A DNA stretch of 60,739 bases from Clostridia bacterium (GTDB taxonomy: Bacteria > Bacillota > Clostridia > Christensenellales > Borkfalkiaceae). The stretch covers positions 1 through 60,739 of the forward strand of contig CAAGAM010000119.1 in the NCBI GenBank assembly GCA_900767815.1, given 5' to 3'. The position numbers were made by a program, and so were the translations under genes. Shown here one piece after another: positions 44,001-51,730 of this stretch. Below the pieces are notes generated by a model. That model saw only the letters and a list, made by a program, of their open reading frames with translations. It did no database searches and was not told where the DNA came from. Positions within the stretch are counted from its first letter, which is position 1. Each line of letters opens with the position of its first letter.

Positions 44001-44555
44001 GTCGATTGCTTCGATTTTCGAAACTTCGTGGCTCGTTCTGAAACCGTCGAAGAAGTGAAGGAACGGAACTTTGGATTTAAGCGTAGAAAGGTGCGCGACC
44101 AAAGCGAGATCCATAACTTCCTGAACGGAATTGGACGCGAGCATCGCAAAACCCGTCTGACGGCATGCCATAACGTCCGAATGATCGCCGAAAATGTTAA
44201 GAGAATGAGCGGCTAAAGCTCTCGCGCTTACGTGGAATACGCAGGGGAGAAGTTCGCCCGCAATCTTGTACATATTCGGAATCATGAGGAGAAGACCCTG
44301 AGAAGCGGTGTAGGTAACCGTCAGAGCGCCTGCCGAAAGAGAACCGTGAACTGCGCCTGCAGCGCCTGCTTCGGACTGCATTTCCGCAAGTTTGAGTTTC
44401 TGACCGAACATATTCGTTCTGCCGGCGGTAGACCACTCGTCCGCAACTTCCGCCATGGGCGAGGAAGGAGTGATCGGGTAAATCGCCGCAACTTCCGAGA
44501 ACGCGTATGCAACGTGGCTCGCGGCGGTGTTACCGTCAATAGTCATAACTTTCAT
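41031..44555 (-). CDS. nifJ: Pyruvate:ferredoxin (flavodoxin) oxidoreductase
   Basis: 1174 residues, the single-chain form with all domains fused. It converts pyruvate and CoA to acetyl-CoA and CO2 and passes electrons to ferredoxin, a central step of anaerobic fermentation. The N-terminal MTIDGNTAASHVAYAFSEVAAIYPITPSSPMAE is the pyrimidine-binding domain. Two [4Fe-4S] motifs lie at ~688 (CIQCNQCSFVCPHAC) and ~738 (CMGCGVCANVCPT). The TPP site is near ~815-850 (GACAGCGETPYIK) and ~965 (GDGWAYDIGYGGLDHVL). GGAGG precedes the ATG. It is transcribed alone from a near-consensus promoter. Its place beside the ecf genes, where rplQ is often found, suggests rearrangement. Confidence 0.96.
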   Translation of the reverse strand: MKVMTIDGNTAASHVAYAFSEVAAIYPITPSSPMAEVADEWSTAGRTNMFGQKLKLAEMQSEAGAAGAVHGSLSAGALTVTYTASQGLLLMIPNMYKIAGELLPCVFHVSARALAAHSLNIFGDHSDVMACRQTGFAMLASNSVQEVMDLALVAHLSTLKSKVPFLHFFDGFRTSHEVSKIEAIDYEDMKKLVDMKDIEDFRKRALNPDHPIQKGTAQNSDTYFQNRETANKYYEEVPAIVQKMMDKVSALTGRSYHLFDYVGAPDAENVIVIMGSGAEAIEETIAKMNKEGHKVGVLKVRLYRPFYAKAFVKALPKTVKNIAVLDRTKEPGSLGEPLYLDVVAALAELGKKKIKVYGGRYGLGSKEFNPSMVYAVYKNLESDKPKNHFTIGIYDDITNTSLDFSEQYNAAPEGTISCKFYGLGSDGTVGANKNSIKIIGDHTDMYAQGYFFYDSKKSGGITVSHLRFGKTPIQSSYLIDAADFIACSQPSYVTRYDMVTDLKEGGKFLLNCEWDNEKDLAANLPASMKRLLAKKHAKLYVIDAIKIAASIGLGGRTNAIMQAAFFKINPEIMPYAEAEDWMKQYVKKSYGKKGDAVVNMNYAAIDKASSELKEIKVPASWADATTGAEPAKLADDKYFQEVIHPIIALQGDKLPSSAFNADGSVPTGTTRFEKRGVAVKIPAWNAENCIQCNQCSFVCPHACIRPVLVKDGTEVPATFATKAAIGLKGYSYRMQVSPLDCMGCGVCANVCPTKEDKKALTMIPLEKVVKEESENYEFSEKLPEVDTSVFKKNTVKGSQFSKPLFEFSGACAGCGETPYIKVITQMFGDRMIIANATGCSSIYGGSSPTCPYTKNKEGRGPAWANSLFEDNAEYGFGFHLAYFQRREKLADVMRKILELNLHGRVGEACKLWLENKKSAEVTRRVYDILEAALPSAVKNAKGELKDLLKELSGMLDCVIKKSIWIIGGDGWAYDIGYGGLDHVLAQGEDVNVLVVDTEVYSNTGGQASKSTPTGSVAKFASGGKRVKKKDLGMMAMSYGYVYVAQCAMGSNKQQFLNAITEAESYDGPSLLICYAPCINHGINMANSQTEEKKAVDAGYWHLYRYNPEKVGTDVNPFTLDSKDPTESYQTFILGENRYATLKKAQPELAEKLFEKAEEENTERLDKYKKLAGKE

Positions 44556-44646
44556 TAAATTTTAACCTCCGTGTGATAAAAATTTATAATGATAATGGTA
44601 TCGTTTTTACCGTGCGCCCGACGAGGCGCAAAGCTTAACCTTATAT

Positions 44647-44675
44647 ATTATAGCCCAATACGCTTGCTAAGTCAA
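44647..44675 (-). promoter_or_regulatory. Promoter of por
   Basis: Minus strand TTGACT (44675-44670), 17 bases, TATAAT (44652-44647). The leader is ~85 bases. Confidence 0.85.
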
Positions 44676-44766
44676 AGGTTTAGCGGGTATTTTAGAAAAA
44701 AAATTCATATAACGGGTCGTTTTCAAAAGAAAAAAGAGTGAAAAAATCTATATGGGGTTTAAATGC

Positions 44767-44796
44767 TTGTTTTTTGAGCGCGATTTGTGGTAAAAT
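44767..44796 (+). promoter_or_regulatory. Possible promoter of ecfA1, near-leaderless
   Basis: TTGTTT (44767-44772), 18 bases, TAAAAT (44791-44796). The expected start, ~44803, is next to the ATG at 44804, and no Shine-Dalgarno is visible except AAGG. Confidence 0.5.
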
Positions 44797-44803
44797 ATAA
44801 GGT

Positions 44804-45661
44804 ATGCAGGCTATAGAATTTCAAAACGTCCGTTTTTTCTACGCTTCGAACGAGGAAAACGGCAGAGTAATAAAAACGGTAGTCTTAAACGATCTCGATT
44901 TCACCGTCGAACAGGGTTCGTTCGTAGCGCTTCTCGGCAGAAACGGCTCGGGGAAAAGCACGCTCGCAAGGCTTGTGAACGGGCTTTTGAAGCCTACGTT
45001 GGGCAAGGTGATCGTTTTCGGAATGGATACGTCGGACAAGAAAAATCTTTTCGAGATACGAAAGAAAGCGGGAATGGTTTTTCAGAATCCCGACAATCAG
45101 CAGATTGCTTCTATCGTCGAGGACGATATCGCTTTCGGTCCCGAAAACATCGGAATGAAAAGAGAAGAGATAGGCGCGGCGATAGATTTCGCGCTTAAAG
45201 CCACCGATATGGAGAAATACAGGCATGCGGAAGCGGCAAAACTTTCGGGCGGGCAGAAACAGCGCGTAGCGATCGCGGGCGCGATAGCGATAGGCCCCGA
45301 GATTCTCATTCTGGACGAATCCACCTCGATGCTCGACCCTAAGGGCAGAAAAGAGGTTATGGCGGTCGCGCGTATGCTCAACAAAGAAAAGGGTATGACC
45401 GTTATCGATATAACTCATTATATGGACGAGGCCGCCGAAGCGGATTACGTGTACGTTCTTGACGGCGGGAAAATCCGCATTCAAGGCAAGCCCGAAGAGG
45501 TGTTTGCGCGTAAAACCGAACTTCGCGAATGCGGACTCGAGCTTCCGCGCCCCGCGCTCATAGCCGAAAAACTGCGCATGGCGGGCGTTCCGCTTTCTTC
45601 GGGTATTTTAAACGCCGAAGCCCTTTCGGAGGAATTATGCAAATCACTTGCGAACATTTGA
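44804..45661 (+). CDS. ecfA1: ECF transporter ATPase EcfA1
   Basis: 285 residues: Walker A LLGRNGSGKST, Q-loop FQNPDNQQIASIVEDDIAFGPEN typical of EcfA1, signature LSGGQKQRVAIA, Walker B EILILDESTSML, switch VIDITHYMDEA. With EcfA2 and EcfT it makes the shared energising module for vitamin and metal uptake, into which different S components plug. No S component is encoded nearby. It overlaps ecfA2 by 25 bases. The ATG lies right at the predicted transcription start. Confidence 0.95.
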   Translation: MQAIEFQNVRFFYASNEENGRVIKTVVLNDLDFTVEQGSFVALLGRNGSGKSTLARLVNGLLKPTLGKVIVFGMDTSDKKNLFEIRKKAGMVFQNPDNQQIASIVEDDIAFGPENIGMKREEIGAAIDFALKATDMEKYRHAEAAKLSGGQKQRVAIAGAIAIGPEILILDESTSMLDPKGRKEVMAVARMLNKEKGMTVIDITHYMDEAAEADYVYVLDGGKIRIQGKPEEVFARKTELRECGLELPRPALIAEKLRMAGVPLSSGILNAEALSEELCKSLANI

Positions 45662-46506
45662 ATTTCGAATACGGTAAAAAAACGAAAAATAAAACGCTTG
45701 CGCTTTCGGATGTTTCCTTAACCGTTCCCGAAGGCTCGTTTTTCGGAATAATAGGGCATACGGGGAGCGGAAAATCTACGTTTATTCAACATATAGACGC
45801 ACTTATTCCCGTTCAGAACGGAAAACTCGTCGTCGGGGATATCGACCTTTCCAAGGGTAAAAAGACCGACAAAAAGAAGCTTAAAGAATTAAGGCGCAAA
45901 ACGGGGCTTGTTTTTCAGTATCCCGAGTATCAGCTGTTTGCCGAAACCGTTTATTCGGACGTTGCTTTCGGTTTGAAAAATTTCAAAAAGGAACTTTCCG
46001 ACGAAGATATAAAAAACGCCGTTTTCGGTGCGCTTATACGCGTCGGTTTAAGCCCCGATATAGCGAATAAATCGCCGTTCGAGCTTTCGGGCGGGCAGAA
46101 AAGGCGCGTGGCGATAGCGGGCGTACTCGTAACCGAACCGGAAATTCTCATTCTGGACGAGCCTGTTGCCGGGCTTGACCCTGTCGGCAAGCGCGAACTC
46201 ATGGAGCTTCTGCACGCCCTTCACAGAACCTCGGTAAAAACAATCGTCATCGTTTCTCACGATATGGACGAAGTTGCCGAAAACTGTACGGATATAGCCG
46301 TCTTTTCGGAGGGAAAAGTCGTTATGACGGGAACGCCCCGAGAAGTTTTTTCAAATGCCGAAGAGCTTGAAAGGCTGAGGTTAGACGTTCCGCTTACGGC
46401 TAAACTTTTATCGAAACTCAAAGAAAACGGCGTTTGTATCGACTGTGATTTTACTATGAACGACTTTGTTTCAAAAGTTGCATTGTATTATAAAAATAGC
46501 AGATAA
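45637..46506 (+). CDS. ecfA2: ECF transporter ATPase EcfA2
   Basis: 289 residues from ATG 45637, preceded by CGGAGGAATT (45627-45636). The earlier reading from 45529 would lie inside ecfA1 and has no similarity to the family. Walker A IIGHTGSGKST, Q-loop FQYPEYQLFAETVYSDVAFG typical of EcfA2, signature LSGGQKRRVAIA, Walker B EILILDEPVAGLD and switch IVSHDMDEVA are intact. Its stop TAA is the first three bases of the dispersed 14-mer at 46504. Confidence 0.95.
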   Translation: MQITCEHLNFEYGKKTKNKTLALSDVSLTVPEGSFFGIIGHTGSGKSTFIQHIDALIPVQNGKLVVGDIDLSKGKKTDKKKLKELRRKTGLVFQYPEYQLFAETVYSDVAFGLKNFKKELSDEDIKNAVFGALIRVGLSPDIANKSPFELSGGQKRRVAIAGVLVTEPEILILDEPVAGLDPVGKRELMELLHALHRTSVKTIVIVSHDMDEVAENCTDIAVFSEGKVVMTGTPREVFSNAEELERLRLDVPLTAKLLSKLKENGVCIDCDFTMNDFVSKVALYYKNSR

Positions 46507-46520
46507 TCGACTTATAGACG
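46504..46520 (+). repeat. Dispersed 14-mer between ecfA2 and ecfT
   Basis: TAATCGACTTATAGACG, sense. Its TAA is the ecfA2 stop codon, and the ecfT ATG is 30 bases on. Confidence 0.85.
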
Positions 46521-46550
46521 CATTTTTTGAATTTAATTATTTGGAGAATT

Positions 46551-47381
46551 ATGTTAGGAGACGTTACATTTGGGCAATATTACAATGCGAATTCGTTCGT
46601 TCATAAAACCGATCCGCGTATAAAAATATTGCTTCTCATTGCCTATATCGTCGCCGTGTTTCTGGCGGGAAATTTTCTGTCGCTGGCGGCGGTGCTGGTT
46701 TTTCTGATAATTGCGGTTATGTTCTCGTCCGTGCCGATAGGTTCGGTTTTAAGAAGCATAAAAGCGATATTTTTTCTGATATTGTTTACGGCTGTTTTAA
46801 ACGTATTGTTTCACGTGCGTTCCGAAACCGATACCGTTTATTTTTGGGTAATTACGAAAGAGGGGCTTTTGTCGGCGGCTTTTCTCGCTTCGAGATTGAT
46901 TCTGCTTGTCACGGGTAGTTCGCTTTTAACGCTCACGACCACCCCCGTCAGTTTAACCGACGGGCTTGAAAGTCTTTTAAAACCCCTCGCGCTCATAAAA
47001 TTTCCCGTTCACGAACTCGCGCTCATAATGTCTATCGCGCTCAGAATGATTCCCACTCTCGCAAACGAAACAGACAGAATAATTTGCGCGCAGAAAGCCC
47101 GCGGAGCGGATTTCGAAAGCGGAAATATCATATCGAGATTAAAAGCTCTCGTGCCTGTTTTAATACCGCTTATAATAAGCGCGCTTCGCCGTGCGGACGA
47201 ACTCGGCGACGCTATGGACGCGCGTTGTTATTGGGGGAGTAAAGACCGCACGAAGTATAAAAAACTAAAGCTTTCTTTTCGTGATCCCGTTGCCGTAATT
47301 TTTGTCGGCGGACTGATAACCGGCGTGGTTTTTCTTAATATTTATTACGCGCAGATACTTTCGTTTTTCGTTGCGCTTTGA
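46551..47381 (+). CDS. ecfT: ECF transporter transmembrane subunit EcfT
   Basis: 276 residues from ATG 46551, preceded by TTGGAGAATT. Five or six membrane helices. The cytoplasmic coupling motifs, each with a small residue-Arg-x-small core, are visible as AQKARGADF and the related region ALRRADELGDAMDARCYWG, which bind the grooves of the two ATPases. YYNANSFVHKTDPRIKILLLI is the usual opening. It follows ecfA2 in the conserved ecfA1-ecfA2-ecfT-truA order. Confidence 0.94.
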   Translation: MLGDVTFGQYYNANSFVHKTDPRIKILLLIAYIVAVFLAGNFLSLAAVLVFLIIAVMFSSVPIGSVLRSIKAIFFLILFTAVLNVLFHVRSETDTVYFWVITKEGLLSAAFLASRLILLVTGSSLLTLTTTPVSLTDGLESLLKPLALIKFPVHELALIMSIALRMIPTLANETDRIICAQKARGADFESGNIISRLKALVPVLIPLIISALRRADELGDAMDARCYWGSKDRTKYKKLKLSFRDPVAVIFVGGLITGVVFLNIYYAQILSFFVAL

Positions 47382-47396
47382 TAAAAAATATAGCGT

Positions 47397-47420
47397 TAAT
47401 CGACTTATAGGCGGGTATTT
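47397..47420 (+). repeat. Dispersed 14-mer directly upstream of truA
   Basis: TAATCGACTTATAGGCGG followed by GTATTT, sense. The truA ATG comes two bases later, so the GGCGGG part may be the only candidate Shine-Dalgarno. Confidence 0.85.
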
Positions 47421-47421
47421 T

Positions 47422-48156
47422 ATGAAAATTAAATTAAAAATAGAATACGATGGGACGGACTATTGCGGCTGGCAGATTCAGCCGAACGGCGTTTCCGTTC
47501 AGGAAGTTATAACCGCCGCGATTAAGAAGATTACGGGCGAAGACGTGAAGCTTATCGGGAGCGGAAGGACAGATGCGGGAGTTCATGCCGCGGGGCAGGT
47601 TGCTCATTTCGACACGGAGAGCGGTATTCCTCCCGAGAAGTTTGCTCATGCACTCAACGCCGTTCTTCCCGAAGATATAAAAATCATCTCGGCAGAACTT
47701 GCGGGTGGCGATTTCAACGCGAGGTTTTCGGCAAAGAAGAAAACTTACGAATACCATATGTACGTATCCGAATTTTCTCATCCGCTCAAATCGCGTTATG
47801 CCGTGTGGATAAATTATCCGCTCGATGTCGTAAAAATGAATTCCGCGGCAAAGCTTTTTGAGGGCGAACGCGATTTTAAATGTTTTCTCGCGGCAAATTC
47901 GTCGGTAAAAGACACCGTAAGAACCATATATAAATCAGAAGTGAAAACTTGCGGCGACGAAATTGTTTTTTCGGTAACCGGCAACGGATTTCTGTATAAT
48001 ATGGTACGCATAATGGCGGGGACTCTGGTTGCCGTCGGCTCGGGAAAACTCAAAGAAAGCGACGTTTTAAAAATTCTCGAAAACGGCGAAAGGCAATCTG
48101 CGGGGAAAACGATGCCCGCCAAAGGTTTAATTTTAAAATCGGTAGAATATTGTTAA
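47422..48156 (+). CDS. truA: tRNA pseudouridine(38-40) synthase
   Basis: 244 residues from ATG 47422 (MKIKLKIEYDGTDYCGWQIQPNGVSVQE). The longer reading from 47371 would translate the dispersed 14-mer as NRLIGG and is rejected. The catalytic aspartate lies in GSGRTDAGVHAAGQVAHFD. Further family blocks are LPEDIKI, DFNARFSAKKKTYEYHMYV and GNGFLYNMVRIMAGTLV. The enzyme modifies the anticodon stem of many tRNAs. No ribosome binding site other than GGCGGG is seen at the usual distance. It ends the ecf operon. Confidence 0.95.
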   Translation: MKIKLKIEYDGTDYCGWQIQPNGVSVQEVITAAIKKITGEDVKLIGSGRTDAGVHAAGQVAHFDTESGIPPEKFAHALNAVLPEDIKIISAELAGGDFNARFSAKKKTYEYHMYVSEFSHPLKSRYAVWINYPLDVVKMNSAAKLFEGERDFKCFLAANSSVKDTVRTIYKSEVKTCGDEIVFSVTGNGFLYNMVRIMAGTLVAVGSGKLKESDVLKILENGERQSAGKTMPAKGLILKSVEYC

Positions 48157-48175
48157 ACTATTTAAGTTTTCTAAA

Positions 48176-48310
48176 AAAGCGTTCAAACTCGGCGGAGCAT
48201 ATGTAAGTTTTCGGCTGATTTGGAGGAAATGCCGTCGCCGCGACTTATTGTTTAACGTAATTATATAAAACGGTAAAGAGGGGTTTCCCTTACTAAAAAT
48301 AGGTGTGGAC
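48176..48310 (-). repeat. CTCGGCGGA-family element between truA and rplM
   Basis: The end AAACTCGGCGGA (48185-48196) and the inner blocks GGAAATGCCGTCGCCGCGAC (48225-48244) and GTAAAGAGGGG (48272-48282) are the inverted counterpart of 26155-26287. It occupies the first part of the 367-base gap before the rplM promoter. Confidence 0.7.
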
Positions 48311-48371
48311 AATACATATAAAAACTAATTCGCATTTTAAAATATTTTTTTTAAATTACATGCGAAAACGC

Positions 48372-48400
48372 TTGACAAATTAAAATAAATAAAATAAAAT
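48372..48400 (+). promoter_or_regulatory. Promoter of rplM-rpsI
   Basis: TTGACA (48372-48377), 17 bases, TAAAAT (48395-48400). Confidence 0.85.
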
Positions 48401-48406
48401 ATTATG

Positions 48407-48520
48407 GCGAAATCGTTTGAGGGAAAGCTATGCTCTCGGGCGATTAGGGAAATTACCATGGAAGAACTAGCCCCTCCGAAATGTCTTTTTCCTGTATAAA
48501 AATATTATTTGGAGATTTTT
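48407..48520 (+). promoter_or_regulatory. Possible L13 ribosomal-protein leader
   Basis: A ~115-base untranslated leader before rplM holds paired-looking blocks (GAGGG at 48419-48423 with CCCCTCC at 48471-48477). Leaders before rplM in Bacillota are known to bind L13. I could not verify the consensus. Confidence 0.35.
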
Positions 48521-48523
48521 CAG

Positions 48524-48958
48524 ATGAAGACTTATATGGCAAAAAGCCAGACGGTAGAAAGAGAATGGTATATCGTCGATGCCGAGGGAGTTTCTCTTGG
48601 TAGACTTGCGTCGCAGGTTGCTTCCGTTCTTCGCGGAAAAAACAAGCCTACGTTCACTCCGAACGTTGATTGCGGCGATTTCGTTATCGTTGTGAACTGC
48701 GATAAAGTAGTTCTTACGGGTAAGAAACTCGAACAGAAATTTTACACTTATCACACGGGTTATATCGGCGGATTGAAGCAGGTTCCGTATTCCAGAATGA
48801 TGGCTGAGAAGTCCGACCTTGCCGTTTACGAAGCGGTTAAGGGCATGCTTCCCAAGAACAGTCTCGGAAGACAGATGCTTACAAAACTTCGCGTATACAA
48901 AGGTGCGGAGCATAATCAACAGGCTCAGCAGCCCAAAACGCTCAATATAGAGAGATAA
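48524..48958 (+). CDS. rplM: 50S ribosomal protein L13
   Basis: 144 residues from the ATG at 48524, preceded by TTGGAGATTTTT. Typical opening KTYMAKSQTVEREWYIVDAEGVSLGRLAS and core FTPNVDCGDFVIVVNCDKVVLTGKK, then YHTGYIGGLKQVPYSRMM and KGMLPKNSLGRQML. It binds 23S rRNA early in assembly of the large subunit. It is paired with rpsI 18 bases downstream, the universal arrangement. The promoter and leader directly upstream separate it from truA. Confidence 0.97.
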   Translation: MKTYMAKSQTVEREWYIVDAEGVSLGRLASQVASVLRGKNKPTFTPNVDCGDFVIVVNCDKVVLTGKKLEQKFYTYHTGYIGGLKQVPYSRMMAEKSDLAVYEAVKGMLPKNSLGRQMLTKLRVYKGAEHNQQAQQPKTLNIER

Positions 48959-48976
48959 TCGGAGGAGTAAGTTATT

Positions 48977-49390
48977 ATGGCAAAAGCATCAGTTAAGAAA
49001 AAAGTTCAGTTCTGGGGAACGGGAAGAAGAAAGAGCGCTATTGCGAGAGTAAGGCTTATTCCCGGCGGCACAGGCGTTATCACTATCAATGACAGAAGTA
49101 TCGACGAGTATTGCGATCTCGACACTTTGAAGCTTATCATTCGTCAGCCCCTTGCTTTAACAGGCACGGAAACGGCTTACGACGTATTCGTAAACGTAAC
49201 GGGCGGCGGCTTCACCGGTCAGGCAGGCGCAATTCGTCACGGAATTTCGAGAGCGCTTCTCGAGGCTCAGCCCGAGCTTCGTCCTGCTCTTAAAGCGGAA
49301 GGATTCCTTACGAGAGATCCGAGAATGAAGGAAAGAAAGAAGTACGGCTTGAAGAAAGCAAGAAAAGCTCCTCAGTTCTCGAAGAGATAA
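48977..49390 (+). CDS. rpsI: 30S ribosomal protein S9
   Basis: 137 residues: WGTGRRKSAIARVRLIPGGTG at the N-terminus, VTGGGFTGQAGAIRHGISRALLE in the middle and the basic tail RKKYGLKKARKAPQFSKR that reaches the ribosomal P site. GGAGGAG at 48961-48967 gives the start. Co-transcribed with rplM, and a terminator follows at once. Confidence 0.97.
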   Translation: MAKASVKKKVQFWGTGRRKSAIARVRLIPGGTGVITINDRSIDEYCDLDTLKLIIRQPLALTGTETAYDVFVNVTGGGFTGQAGAIRHGISRALLEAQPELRPALKAEGFLTRDPRMKERKKYGLKKARKAPQFSKR

Positions 49391-49412
49391 TTTTTCAAAC
49401 CAAACGTATTTC

Positions 49413-49441
49413 GGGGATGCGATTTTCGCATCCCTTTTTTA
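49413..49441 (+). terminator. Terminator of rplM-rpsI
   Basis: GGGATGCGA (49414-49422) and TCGCATCCC (49426-49434) with a three-base loop, followed by TTTTTT. The rest of the gap to 49589 shows no gene. Confidence 0.95.
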
Positions 49442-49589
49442 TATAAAAAAGTATTTTAACTTTTGCAGCCGCGACTGATTATCCGCACGATTGAGCGTGC
49501 CGGAATATAAAACTCGCAGCCGAAAAACAACACTGGCAGAGTCGTTAATGTAAAGCTTTTGTAAACTGTGTCGATCGTTTTGTTTTTTC

Positions 49590-49618
49590 TTGATATAAAC
49601 GCGCGGTTATGCTATAAT
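49590..49618 (+). promoter_or_regulatory. Promoter of HAD-MATE operon
   Basis: TTGATA (49590-49595), 17 bases, TATAAT (49613-49618). Confidence 0.8.
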
Positions 49619-49667
49619 TGTGTATGTCGGTCAGGAATAAGACCGAGGTTTTGGCATAGGTATACAG

Positions 49668-50396
49668 ATGATAAAAGCGATAATATACGATAAAGACGGA
49701 ACGCTGATGCAATTCGATGCGTTCTGGGTGCCGATAGCACGCGCGGCGATAAAGCAGATTGTAAAAGACTTGGCTTCTTCGGGCGGTGCTTTTTCGGACG
49801 GCATAGTCAAAGAAATCGAACGAAAAATAGGCATAAACGGCAACACCGCGGACACCTGCGGAATACTGTGCGGAGGGACATATAGTCAGTTTGCGGCGGT
49901 TATTACGCGTGTTTTGCAAGATAGCGGAGCGACCGATAAATCAATCGACAGATATGCCGTTGAAAAAGCTTTGTTTGCGCATATCGAAGATGGAAAAGTA
50001 TTGCCGCCGTGCGATAATTTGCGTAAAAAACTCGAAGATGCCGGGAAACGTGCGAGATTGTTCGTCGTCACTACAGACAACCGCACAATCACCGAGGCGT
50101 GTCTCGAAAAACTCGGAATAAAAGATTTGTTTGATGAAATTTATTGCGACGACGGTAAAATTCCGCATAAGCCTGATCCTTTTGCCGCGCTCGACATAGC
50201 GAAAAAATACGGATTAAAGAAAAAAGAAATATTTATGGTCGGGGACACTGCAACCGACCGTAATTTTGCCGATAATGCGGGCATAAATTTCGTGTACGTC
50301 GGCAACAATGCGGACGTTTCGGGAATATGTGCGTATAATGCGGGAAACGTTTGCGACGCAACGGATATGATTCTTGCCTGCGGAGATTCGGAATGA
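49668..50396 (+). CDS. HAD-family hydrolase, phosphoglycolate phosphatase-like
   Basis: 242 residues. HAD motif 1 is IIYDKDGTL with the nucleophile Asp8 and acid Asp10. Motif 2 is FVVTTDN, motif 3 the lysine in KIPHKPDPF, and motif 4 MVGDTATDRNFADNAG. A helical cap lies between motifs 1 and 2 (~15-115). The substrate cannot be named; phosphoglycolate or a sugar phosphate are family examples. The start has a weak upstream AGGTATACAG. The stop overlaps the start of the MATE gene (ATGA), so the pair is coupled. Confidence 0.88.
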   Translation: MIKAIIYDKDGTLMQFDAFWVPIARAAIKQIVKDLASSGGAFSDGIVKEIERKIGINGNTADTCGILCGGTYSQFAAVITRVLQDSGATDKSIDRYAVEKALFAHIEDGKVLPPCDNLRKKLEDAGKRARLFVVTTDNRTITEACLEKLGIKDLFDEIYCDDGKIPHKPDPFAALDIAKKYGLKKKEIFMVGDTATDRNFADNAGINFVYVGNNADVSGICAYNAGNVCDATDMILACGDSE

Positions 50397-51688
50397 AAAA
50401 ATTTAATCTTGCGGCTTATATCATTCCGTCGATTATATCGATGGTTATCGTCGGTACTTACACTAATATCGACGGACTTTTTATCGGTAACCGCGCGGGC
50501 GATGCGGGCTTGGCGGCGATAAATATCGCGTGGCCGATAGTGGCGTTCGTTACTTCTGTCGGTACGGGACTCGGCGTGGGTGCGGCGGTTGTTATCAACG
50601 GCTTAAGGGGAGAGGGTAAAAACGCTCTTGCCGAAAATGTAAAAAGCGTCGCTTTCATAGTCCTTTTAATTTCGGGTGTTGCGGTTACGGCAATCTGTTC
50701 GGCTGTTTACTCTCCGTTATTGTCGGTTCTCGGCGCGGAAGGCGAAGTGCTTGAGTATGCCGAAAATTATTCGTTGATAATATCGCTCGGAGCCGCACTT
50801 CAGGTTGCCGGTGCGGGGCTTGTCGTAATTTTAAGAAACGAGGGGAAAACCTTTTCGGCGTTAGCGTATATATCCGTCGGACTTATGGCGCATATCGGGC
50901 TTGATTTTTTGCTTGTCGGCAGATATGAGTTATACGGCGTTGCGGCGGCAACGGTAGCGTCGCAGGGGATTGTGGCAATTTTATCCGCAATAACGTTTGC
51001 GTGCGAGAAAAACAGAAACAAGACGGATGAAAAACCGAACGAATGCGGAATCGATTGCGCGAAGAAAATTTTAAAAAACTCGTTGGCGCCGTTCGGATTG
51101 AATTTCGTACCGTCGGCATCGCTGATGTTTACGAATTTTTTCGCGCTTAAAGTCGGAGGAACTGCCGCGGTCGGGGCGTATACCGTGATGAGTTATCTGC
51201 TGTACACTTATGATTACATTTATCAGGGCGTGTGTGACGGCGTTCAGCCCGCGCTCAGTTATTATCGGGGTTCGGGTGAAGCGGAAGAGGAGAGAAATAC
51301 GGTAAGTAAGGCGATAATCATTCTTTCCGCGTTGTCGATAGCGTTTATAGCCTTTACGCCTGCGGCGATCGCATTTTTGCCGAAAATTTTCGCCGTTTCG
51401 GCAGAAGCGACGAAAATGATGAGCGTCGGTTTTATCGTGTATGCGTTTGCTTATCCGTTAAAAGCGGCGGTGAAATTCGTATGCGCGTATGAATACTCGG
51501 TTGGTAAAATCGCCGTTTCAAATCTGATAACCTATCTCGACCCGTTTTTGTTTACGCCTGCAAGTTTAGCCATAGCATCGTTATTCGGCACGACGGGGAT
51601 ATGGATTGCGTTACCTGTCTCGCAGGCGCTAACTTTGCTCGCCGCATTTATAATTTTGTTTGCAGAAAAACTTAAAAAGAACAGATAA
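50393..51688 (+). CDS. MATE-family multidrug efflux transporter
   Basis: 431 residues from ATG 50393, which overlaps the HAD stop; the reading from 50351 lies inside the HAD gene. About twelve membrane helices in two similar halves. The opening IIPSIISMVIVGTYTNIDGLFIGNRAGDAGLAAINIAWPI and LGAALQVAGAGLVVILRNEG are typical of the MATE family. These proteins export cationic drugs or metabolites using Na+ or H+. Predicted Na+ pumping by the V-ATPase in this genome makes Na+ a reasonable but unproven partner. Confidence 0.9.
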   Translation: MKKFNLAAYIIPSIISMVIVGTYTNIDGLFIGNRAGDAGLAAINIAWPIVAFVTSVGTGLGVGAAVVINGLRGEGKNALAENVKSVAFIVLLISGVAVTAICSAVYSPLLSVLGAEGEVLEYAENYSLIISLGAALQVAGAGLVVILRNEGKTFSALAYISVGLMAHIGLDFLLVGRYELYGVAAATVASQGIVAILSAITFACEKNRNKTDEKPNECGIDCAKKILKNSLAPFGLNFVPSASLMFTNFFALKVGGTAAVGAYTVMSYLLYTYDYIYQGVCDGVQPALSYYRGSGEAEEERNTVSKAIIILSALSIAFIAFTPAAIAFLPKIFAVSAEATKMMSVGFIVYAFAYPLKAAVKFVCAYEYSVGKIAVSNLITYLDPFLFTPASLAIASLFGTTGIWIALPVSQALTLLAAFIILFAEKLKKNR

Positions 51689-51730
51689 ATACAAAATCGG
51701 CGGTATAAGATATCGGCGATTTTTTTTGCG

